Notes under the pieces: model-generated
The model's database searches: none
Seen by the model: the letters and a program-made list of their open reading frames with translations, nothing else
What the model was told of the DNA's origin: nothing
Position numbers and translations under genes: made by a program
NCBI GenBank assembly: GCA_029263435.1
Contig: JAJCXL010000363.1
Span: forward strand, 1-5,533
Length of the DNA stretch: 5,533 nt
Source: Acidobacteriota bacterium
GTDB taxonomy: Bacteria; Acidobacteriota; Vicinamibacteria; Marinacidobacterales; SMYC01
Direction of reading: 5' to 3'
Shown: positions 1 through 4,663 of the stretch, in pieces
Numbering within the stretch: position 1 is the first letter of the stretch
Layout: the number at the start of each line of letters is the position of its first letter

Positions 1-584
1 TTTTCCGCGGCTGCGAGCAGCACTTGTTCGCACGCTCTCCAATCCGCCCGGGAGGGAACAGGTATAGACAGCGTCGTCAGCACGTAGTGGCCGGCAAAGG
101 TTTCGTTGACGGCAGGCTTGTCCAACAGCATGCTGTTGGGAAGCGAGACCGACCGACCGGTGCGCCGGTGAGTCTCCTCGTCGACTTCCAGGATCTTGGT
201 GGAGAGCGCCCCGATGTCGATGACATCGCCGCGAAACCCACCAATCTTGATGCGGTCCCCGATGGTATAAGCGCGGGCGCTGGTGCGCACGAAAGATCCG
301 CTCAAGCAGAGCAAGAGCTCCTTGGTCGCGATGGTGACGGCGACGGCGACGGCGACGAGTGAGATCGCAAACATTCGGAGCTGCTCGGCCCAGATGACCG
401 CAAAACCGAAAATCAGCAGAAGTACGGTCGCGGTCCGAATGTGCACGAGCCACCGGCGGCGGTTCTCGGGCGTCGCTTTGCTCACGCGGACCAGGCGCAT
501 CGCGAGGGCCCGGAGCGCGAATAGCAACACGAACATGGCGACGGATGCCTCGAGCTCGGCGGCCCACCTGGACAAGAACTGCAT
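1..584 (-). CDS. MscS-family mechanosensitive channel, N-terminal 194 residues (3' end beyond left edge)
   Basis: Reading leftward from an ATG at 584-582, the frame stays open to base 1, giving 194 residues. I see hydrophobic segments at about residues 13-33, 51-66 and 69-98. The third is followed by an MscS beta-domain signature: YTIGDRIKIGGFRGDVID at 106-123, then a TGR-V-LPNS motif at about 142-151. In this superfamily the third helix lines the pore and the beta domain sits in the cytoplasm. The helix carries ATKELLLCLSGSF (86-98), a variant unlike the neighbouring channel at 680, so this is a different subfamily and not a recent duplicate. The C-terminal alpha/beta domain is mostly outside the window. 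An in-frame TGA lies five codons upstream (602-600), so the start is ATG 584 or Met17 (ATG 536-534). Neither has a strong Shine-Dalgarno; a well-placed promoter candidate suggests leaderless initiation at 584. It is transcribed divergently from the rest. The family call is firm; the start is less certain. Confidence 0.88.
   Translation of the reverse strand, partial: MQFLSRWAAELEASVAMFVLLFALRALAMRLVRVSKATPENRRRWLVHIRTATVLLLIFGFAVIWAEQLRMFAISLVAVAVAVTIATKELLLCLSGSFVRTSARAYTIGDRIKIGGFRGDVIDIGALSTKILEVDEETHRRTGRSVSLPNSMLLDKPAVNETFAGHYVLTTLSIPVPSRADWRACEQVLLAAAE
122..139. repeat. Perfect 18-bp palindrome inside the MscS-like gene
   Basis: CCAACAGCATGCTGTTGG equals its own reverse complement across 9+9 bases with no spacer. 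It lies in coding sequence at the conserved Pro-Asn-Ser motif of the beta domain. The codons are compatible with that motif, so it may be coincidental, but a perfect 9-bp half-site is uncommon in a window of this size. Confidence 0.55.
336..357. repeat. GACGGC hexamer microrepeat encoding alternating Val-Ala
   Basis: Three full GACGGC units plus a partial fourth run in tandem. On the minus strand they read GTC GCC repeated, giving Val-Ala-Val-Ala-Val-Ala-Val at about residues 77-83 of the leftward MscS-like protein. This is the pore-lining third helix. The six-base period keeps frame, so copy gain or loss would change the helix by two residues at a time. Confidence 0.7.
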
Positions 585-590
585 GTAGGT

Positions 591-620
591 ATTAAACGCT
601 CAACTCGGAGAGGTAATCAA
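591..620 (-). promoter_or_regulatory. Sigma70-like promoter candidate for the leftward MscS-like gene
   Basis: On the minus strand a -35-like TTGATT (620-615, 4 of 6 to TTGACA) is separated by 18 bases from a -10-like TTTAAT (596-591, 5 of 6 to TATAAT). A start 7 bases beyond the -10 falls at about base 584, the first base of the ATG, so the message would have essentially no leader. This agrees with the absence of a clear Shine-Dalgarno there. It is predicted from consensus match only. Confidence 0.42.
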
Positions 621-626
621 TCGGCT

Positions 627-635
627 TGTTATAAC
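627..635 (+). promoter_or_regulatory. Extended -10 promoter candidate for the rightward operon
   Basis: TGTTATAAC fits the extended -10 form TGnTATAAT, with 5 of 6 in the hexamer plus the upstream TG. The expected -35 position (about 607-612) has no TTGACA-like sequence, as is tolerated in extended -10 promoters. The predicted start near 642 gives a leader of about 38 bases before the ATG at 680. The promoter region overlaps that of the leftward gene. Confidence 0.4.
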
Positions 636-652
636 CTTGGCCCGAACCGATA

Positions 653-667
653 CCGGCGAGGCGCCGG
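653..667 (+). promoter_or_regulatory. GC-only hairpin directly before the ribosome binding site of the MscS gene
   Basis: CCGGCG (653-658) and CGCCGG (662-667) are perfect inverted repeats around an AGG loop, giving a six-GC-pair stem. The stem ends at the base before AAGGAG (668-673), the Shine-Dalgarno of the gene at 680. It lies inside the predicted leader. No U-tract follows, so it is not a terminator. It could stabilise the 5' end of the mRNA or tune ribosome access. Confidence 0.45.
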
Positions 668-673
668 AAGGAG
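668..673 (+). promoter_or_regulatory. Ribosome binding site of the MscS gene
   Basis: AAGGAG stands 6 bases before the ATG at 680, and a second purine run (GAGAGG) follows. This fixes ATG 680 as the start over any upstream codon. Confidence 0.8.
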
Positions 674-679
674 AGGTGA

Positions 680-1621
680 ATGCAGGATCTCGTGGGGCTC
701 TTGACGGAGGTATTTCAATCGAGCTCGGAGCTCGGCCCCAGATTGGTCGCCACCGCAAGCGTCGTATTTCTTCTCGGGGTGCTGCGCTGGTTGCTGCTTC
801 GCCTCGTTTATCACCGGGTCGAAGATACCAAAGCGCTTTATCAGTGGCGAAAGTCTCTCACCTATACGATCTACCTCTTGGGGTTCTTGTCCGTCGGAAG
901 CGTCTGGATCCGAGGCTTCCAGTCGGTCTCCACCTTCCTGGGACTTCTGAGCGCGGGGCTCGCGATAGCGCTCAAGGATCCGATCGTGAACCTCGCCGGG
1001 TGGTTATTCATCGTCTGGCGGCGACCCTTCGATGTCGGAGACCGAATAGAGATCGGCGGCCACCGCGGGGACGTGATCGATACGCGTATTTTCCAATTCA
1101 CCCTGATGGAGATCGGCAACTGGGTCGAAGCCGACCAGAGCACCGGACGGGTCATCCACATCCCGAACGGCAAAGTGTTTTTGGAGACCCAAGCCAACTA
1201 CTCGAAGGGCTTCGAGCATATCTGGAACGAGATTCGAGTAACCGTGACCTTCGAGAGCAATTGGAAGAAAGCGAAGACGATCTTGACCGAGATCGTGACG
1301 AAGGACGCCGAAAGGTTGTCGAAAGCAGCAGAAGAGAAGGTCAAGATCGCGGCGAGGAAATTCATGATCTTTTACACCCATCTCTCGCCGGTCGTGTATA
1401 CGTCTATTGCCGATAGCGGGGTCCTGCTCACGATGCGTTACTTGTGTGAGCCGCGCCGAAGGCGTTCGACTGAAGAGATCATCTCCGAAGACATATTGGA
1501 AAAGTTCGCTGAGTGTGAAGACATCGATTTCGCCTATCCGACGACACGTTTTTACGACAATCCTGCAGAGGGTAAGTCCGAGGCCCGGGCTCCATTGCCA
1601 AGCCAGGCACAGCTTCCGTAA
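680..1621 (+). CDS. MscS-family small-conductance mechanosensitive channel
   Basis: This is a 313-residue integral membrane protein, slightly longer than E. coli MscS (286). Members of this family open under membrane tension and release small solutes and ions during osmotic downshock. Likely membrane helices are about residues 22-44, 58-78 and 82-112. The third has the Ala/Gly-rich pore helix (GLLSAGLAIALKDPIVNLAG, 88-107). The cytoplasmic beta domain follows with PFDVGDRIEIGGHRGDVID (116-134) and RVIHIPNGKVF (157-167). The alpha/beta C-terminal domain ends at DIDFAYPTTRF (281-291), a typical MscS closing motif. A polar tail of about 20 residues follows. ATG 680 has a strong Shine-Dalgarno at 668-673. 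The gene heads a rightward gene run; the next gene begins 12 bases after its TAA. The channel family is clear; conductance and ion preference cannot be read from sequence. Confidence 0.95.
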   Translation: MQDLVGLLTEVFQSSSELGPRLVATASVVFLLGVLRWLLLRLVYHRVEDTKALYQWRKSLTYTIYLLGFLSVGSVWIRGFQSVSTFLGLLSAGLAIALKDPIVNLAGWLFIVWRRPFDVGDRIEIGGHRGDVIDTRIFQFTLMEIGNWVEADQSTGRVIHIPNGKVFLETQANYSKGFEHIWNEIRVTVTFESNWKKAKTILTEIVTKDAERLSKAAEEKVKIAARKFMIFYTHLSPVVYTSIADSGVLLTMRYLCEPRRRRSTEEIISEDILEKFAECEDIDFAYPTTRFYDNPAEGKSEARAPLPSQAQLP

Positions 1622-1633
1622 AGGAATAGAACT

Positions 1634-2461
1634 ATGACTCTTGCGAATTGGCTCGCCCCCTTGCGCTCCGCGATATCGGGCTTGGGAGAAAGTGTCGTCG
1701 CCTATTTTCCCCGTATCGCGGCCGCAATCGTCATTTTGCTCCTCGGCTGGCTTCTCGCGCGGGGGCTTCGCTATGTCGTGGAGCGATTGCTGCGTCGCTT
1801 CGACAAGCTCATCCCGGCCGGACTCTTGGGAGCGGAGAGGCAGGAGTGGGGGCGGAAGTTCGTTCGCCTCCTGGGCGGATTGACGTTTTGGCTGGTGCTC
1901 CTCGTCGTTCTCGGGGCCGCCGCCGAAGCCCTGGGCTTATCCGCCCTCACCGGGGGGCTCAGTGGTTTTGCCGGATACGTCCCGCGTTTGATCTCCGCGG
2001 TGTTGGTTCTGTGCGTTGGACTGATATCCGGAAATCTCGCAGCCGGGTGGATACTTACCGCGGCTGGGTCCGCGCGGATAGCCTACGGTCCCTCGGCCGC
2101 GAAAGCGGCCCGAGCCTTGATCTTCTTAGTGGCGTCCGTGGTTGCGCTCGCTCAAGCAGGCATCGACAGCACGCTCCTCGTCATCGCGGTGAGCATCATA
2201 CTCGCGGCTTTTCTCGGCGGCGCCGCTCTGGCTTTCGGGCTCGGGGCGAGGGCGACGGTCTCCAATATTCTCGGAGCACATTACCTGCAGCGTGCGTACA
2301 AAGTGAACCAGCGGGTGCGCATCGGGGAGCACGAAGGGCGGTTGGTCGAGATCCAACCGACAGGAATCCTCTTGGACACGAGCGAGGGCGTCACTCTCAT
2401 TCCCGGCGCGAGGTTCAGCGAGCAAAGCTCGATGCTCATCGATGAGGACCCGACATCGTGA
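1634..2461 (+). CDS. CmpX-like membrane protein: conserved TM_helix repeats plus MscS beta domain, no C-terminal domain
   Basis: The product has 275 residues, mostly hydrophobic. About five membrane helices are visible: 22-44, 76-100, 114-140, 158-178 and 181-208. Helices starting at YFPR (24-27) and YVPR (115-118) look like the two repeats of the conserved TM_helix family (PF05552) seen in Pseudomonas CmpX and relatives. The last helix runs into GLGARATVSNILGAHYL (202-218) and a short MscS beta domain, RAYKVNQRVRIGEHEG (220-235), ending at a TLIPG motif (254-258). The protein stops about 12 residues later, so the alpha/beta cytoplasmic domain present in the channel at 680 is absent. This compact form matches the CmpX type and is probably not a truncation. 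ATG 1634 has AAGGA (1621-1625) 8 bases upstream. The stop overlaps the next start as GTGA. CmpX-type proteins have been linked to membrane-stress responses; a channel or tension-sensing role here is inference. Confidence 0.87.
   Translation: MTLANWLAPLRSAISGLGESVVAYFPRIAAAIVILLLGWLLARGLRYVVERLLRRFDKLIPAGLLGAERQEWGRKFVRLLGGLTFWLVLLVVLGAAAEALGLSALTGGLSGFAGYVPRLISAVLVLCVGLISGNLAAGWILTAAGSARIAYGPSAAKAARALIFLVASVVALAQAGIDSTLLVIAVSIILAAFLGGAALAFGLGARATVSNILGAHYLQRAYKVNQRVRIGEHEGRLVEIQPTGILLDTSEGVTLIPGARFSEQSSMLIDEDPTS
2444..2448 (+). promoter_or_regulatory. Ribosome binding site selecting the GTG start at 2458
   Basis: GAGGA, inside the end of the CmpX-like gene, lies 9 bases before GTG 2458. Together with the GTGA stop/start overlap it supports GTG and not an internal ATG as the start, and points to translational coupling. 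Confidence 0.7.
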
Positions 2462-3291
2462 GTCTCTCCTGGCGCATTGCGGAAGATTTCGCCCGGTCCC
2501 ACCCGCTGGAGGCGTCCGGGAAGCTCGAATCCGCCCCGGACGCCGAGGCGCGCGCGATGGTCGACGTGTTCGAGCCGGCGACGACGGCCGCGGTCCTCGC
2601 AATGATGACACCCCTGGCGGGAGCGAGAGTCCTGCGCATTGTCGCTACGGAGAGGGCGAGCGCCATCTTGGACGGGCTCTCGCTGGACCGCGCGTCGGAG
2701 TTGGTGCGTTGTCTCCCGTCCTCGTTCCGGCAGGGCATTCTCGGAGCTTGCAGAGACGCTCGCCGCAAAGAGCTCGAAAGCCGTCTTCGCTATCCGGAGC
2801 AGACCGCTGGAGCGTTGATGGAGCCGAGGGTCGCGTCGTTTCACTTGGATACGACGGTCGAAGACGTCTTGGCGCGGTTGCACCGGCCTGGAAGCGAGCT
2901 GCGCTACTACGTCTACGTCGTCAACGAGAATCAGAAGCTAGAAGGCGTGACCACTCTACGCGACGTGGCCGCTGCGCAGGCTGGGACGTCTCTTCGCTCC
3001 CTTATGAGCCGCCCGGTGGAGCAGCTCTCGGCAAGGACGAGCAAAGGTGCCATCGCTACCCATCCCGGTTGGTCTCGGTTCTCCTCGCTTCCGGTCGTGG
3101 ATGAATCCGGGCGGCTCACGGGAGTGATGCGCTACGAAACTTTTCGCCGTCTCTCCTCGGAGACGGCGACGTCGGAAGAGGAATCCACTCTCGGCGTCGT
3201 GCTTGCCCTGGGCGAGTTGTTCTGGCTCAGCGCTTCGAACCTACTCGACGGCTTTCCTCGAGAGTCCTCGCAACCGGAGCCACGACAATGA
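2458..3291 (+). CDS. Soluble MgtE_N plus CBS-pair protein (MgtE regulatory-domain paralogue without membrane domain)
   Basis: This 277-residue protein resembles the cytosolic half of MgtE. A helical MgtE_N domain covers about residues 10-115. The hallmark junction RYPEQTAGALMEPR (111-124) leads into CBS 1 (about 121-172), and CBS 2 covers about 183-232, with FSSLPVVDESGRLTGVMRYE (208-227). In MgtE these domains bind Mg2+ and close the pore when cytosolic Mg2+ is high; the CBS pair may also bind nucleotides. No five-helix pore follows. The protein ends with an acidic linker (239-242), one hydrophobic or amphipathic stretch TLGVVLALGELFWLSASNLL (244-263) and a polar tail. It aligns along its length with the cytosolic half of the next gene's product (shared TAGALM, RYE/RYD and LPV motifs), so the two are paralogues. 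GTG start with GAGGA 9 bases upstream; it overlaps both neighbours by 4 bases. A regulatory partner of the downstream MgtE is the simplest inference; direct transport is unlikely. Confidence 0.85.
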   Translation: MSLSWRIAEDFARSHPLEASGKLESAPDAEARAMVDVFEPATTAAVLAMMTPLAGARVLRIVATERASAILDGLSLDRASELVRCLPSSFRQGILGACRDARRKELESRLRYPEQTAGALMEPRVASFHLDTTVEDVLARLHRPGSELRYYVYVVNENQKLEGVTTLRDVAAAQAGTSLRSLMSRPVEQLSARTSKGAIATHPGWSRFSSLPVVDESGRLTGVMRYETFRRLSSETATSEEESTLGVVLALGELFWLSASNLLDGFPRESSQPEPRQ

Positions 3292-4598
3292 CCGACGACA
3301 CCTCTTTTGACTTGATGGAGTCTTTCATCGACAAGGCCATCAGCGGCGATCCCGTCAGCGTCGCCCGCCGGATAGATTCCGGCAGTGTCGACGAGACGGT
3401 GAGACTCATCGAGTCCCACCCCGACCTCTTCTGGGAGGGGGTGCTTCGGGCTGTTTCGTCCGAGCGGGGAGCAGAGATCCTGGAGAAGCTGAGCGCCGCG
3501 GGCGTGCGCCGAGTTCTCGAGGCGGTGGACCCGAGCGTGGGCGCGCTCTTGTTGTCACGCGCGGAAGCGGATGTTCGAGAGCGACTCCTGTCTCAGCTGG
3601 CGGTCGATCGGGCTACCGAGCTTCGCTCGATCCTCGCGTTTCCCGCGGACACGGCCGGCGCACTCATGGATTCGCGAGCAATGGCGTTTCTTCCGGAGGC
3701 GACCGCGGGTGAAGTTCTCACCCGACTACGCACGACCCGCTGGAAAAGGGTGTTCGAGATTTTCGTCGTCGACGGAGAGGGGATGCTCCTCGGTGCGGCG
3801 TCGTTGCAAGAGGTCGCGATCTGTCCACCGGAGACGCCGTTGTCGAGTTTGAAACACCCGTTGTCGAGCGTCGTCCACGGCATGACGACCCGCGAAGAAG
3901 TCGTGCAGATTCTCGAGACCCAGAAACTGCCAGTGCTGCCGGTCACCGACTTGGAGGGTCGATTCCTCGGTGTCATTCGCTACGACGCGTTGATCACGGC
4001 GACCGCGGCCGAGGCCAGCCTGGATATCCAGACGATGGTCGGCGCGAGCAAAGAAGAACGAGCGTTGTCGAAGACGATGTTCGCGGTGAAAAAGAGGCTC
4101 CCGTGGCTCGAGATCAACCTCGGGACCGCTTTTCTAGCGGCATCCGTCGTCGGTATCTTCGAATCGCTCATCGCTCAGTTCACCGCGCTCGCGATCCTGC
4201 TTCCGGTGGTCGCCGGACAGTCGGGAAACACCGGCGCGCAGGCGCTGGCGGTCACGATGCGAGGCCTGGCCCTACGCGAGATTCGGGTGAGCCACTGGGC
4301 TCGGGTACTGTTCAAGGAGTTCAGAGTGGGCTTGGTCAACGGTATCGCCGTGGCGGTGACCACTTCGATTTTCGTATTTCTGTGGAGTCGCTCGTTGGGG
4401 CTCGCCGCGGTCATTGGCTCGTCGATGGTATTGTCTATGTCGCTGGCTGGACTTTCCGGCGGTGCGATCCCGATGCTGCTGACCGCATTGCGCCAAGATC
4501 CCGCGCAATCGTCCTCCATCATTTTGACCACCGTGACCGACGTGGTGGGCTTTTTCAGCTTTCTGGGAATCGCGACGATGCTCGCTCGTTTCTTGTGA
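3288..4598 (+). CDS. mgtE: Magnesium transporter/channel MgtE
   Basis: The 436-residue product has normal MgtE length (Thermus MgtE is about 450) and admits Mg2+ across the inner membrane, gated by cytosolic Mg2+. The MgtE_N domain covers about residues 10-120. FPADTAGALMDSRAMAF (118-134) opens CBS 1, and CBS 2 runs about 185-237 with LPVLPVTDLEGRFLGVIRYD (214-233). The connecting plug helix includes Glu256-Glu257 and KKRLPWLEIN (268-277). Five membrane helices follow, at about 275-293, 296-325, 345-366, 371-400 and 410-433. Pore motifs are LPVVAGQSGNTGAQ (305-318), SLAGLSGGAIPMLL (385-398) and TDVVGF (417-422). Asp418 corresponds to the conserved pore aspartate (Asp432 in Thermus MgtE). The ATG overlaps the previous stop as ATGA and has GGAG (3276-3279) 8 bases upstream, so translation is probably coupled to the soluble paralogue. 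I see no M-box riboswitch directly in front. Function is confident; Co2+ or Ni2+ could also pass, as known for the family. Confidence 0.96.
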   Translation: MTDDTSFDLMESFIDKAISGDPVSVARRIDSGSVDETVRLIESHPDLFWEGVLRAVSSERGAEILEKLSAAGVRRVLEAVDPSVGALLLSRAEADVRERLLSQLAVDRATELRSILAFPADTAGALMDSRAMAFLPEATAGEVLTRLRTTRWKRVFEIFVVDGEGMLLGAASLQEVAICPPETPLSSLKHPLSSVVHGMTTREEVVQILETQKLPVLPVTDLEGRFLGVIRYDALITATAAEASLDIQTMVGASKEERALSKTMFAVKKRLPWLEINLGTAFLAASVVGIFESLIAQFTALAILLPVVAGQSGNTGAQALAVTMRGLALREIRVSHWARVLFKEFRVGLVNGIAVAVTTSIFVFLWSRSLGLAAVIGSSMVLSMSLAGLSGGAIPMLLTALRQDPAQSSSIILTTVTDVVGFFSFLGIATMLARFL

Positions 4599-4663
4599 CG
4601 AGTTCGGGGCAGAGCGAATCCGCGACACTCATACTTTCATAGCAACCGAAGATAGGAGACCCA
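4599..4663. other. Short intergenic gap between mgtE and the ATP-grasp gene
   Basis: These 65 bases contain no convincing terminator (no stable stem followed by a T-run) and no good sigma70 promoter. AGGAG at 4654-4658 is the ribosome binding site of the next gene, 5 bases before its ATG. Readthrough from mgtE is therefore likely, but a separate promoter of unknown type cannot be excluded. Confidence 0.5.

Noticed and set aside
156..169. Inverted repeat ACCGG / CCGGT with a 4-base loop
   Set aside because: It is short, lies inside coding sequence and has no T-run; such GC stems are frequent in GC-rich DNA.
24..588. Two plus-strand open frames (24-362 and 283-588)
   Set aside because: They are antisense to the MscS-like gene, which shows clear family motifs. 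The apparent Asp-Gly repeat is only the hexamer repeat read in the wrong frame.
637..1416. Long plus-strand open frame (259 codons, non-ATG start) overlapping the MscS gene
   Set aside because: It is Arg-rich and low in recognisable motifs, and lies in another frame of a gene with clear MscS motifs and a strong ribosome binding site. It is typical of a GC-rich shadow frame.
1648..2445. Open frame of 265 codons within the CmpX-like gene
   Set aside because: The composition is Arg/Ser/Gly-rich with no domain. The overlapping frame has membrane helices and an MscS beta domain.
2281..2883. Minus-strand open frame of 200 codons across the CmpX-like/MgtE_N junction
   Set aside because: It is antisense to two well-supported genes, shows no motif, and has the composition of a reverse-strand shadow.
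2458..4598. A single mgtE gene broken by a frameshift
   Set aside because: The second gene has its own complete MgtE_N, CBS and pore domains, and the first has a unique C-terminal end, so these are two genes and not one disrupted gene.
4599..4663. Possible terminator or M-box-like element after mgtE
   Set aside because: Only 3-base stems are visible and there is no T-run. The gap is too short for an M-box, which in any case would be expected upstream of a Mg2+ transporter gene.
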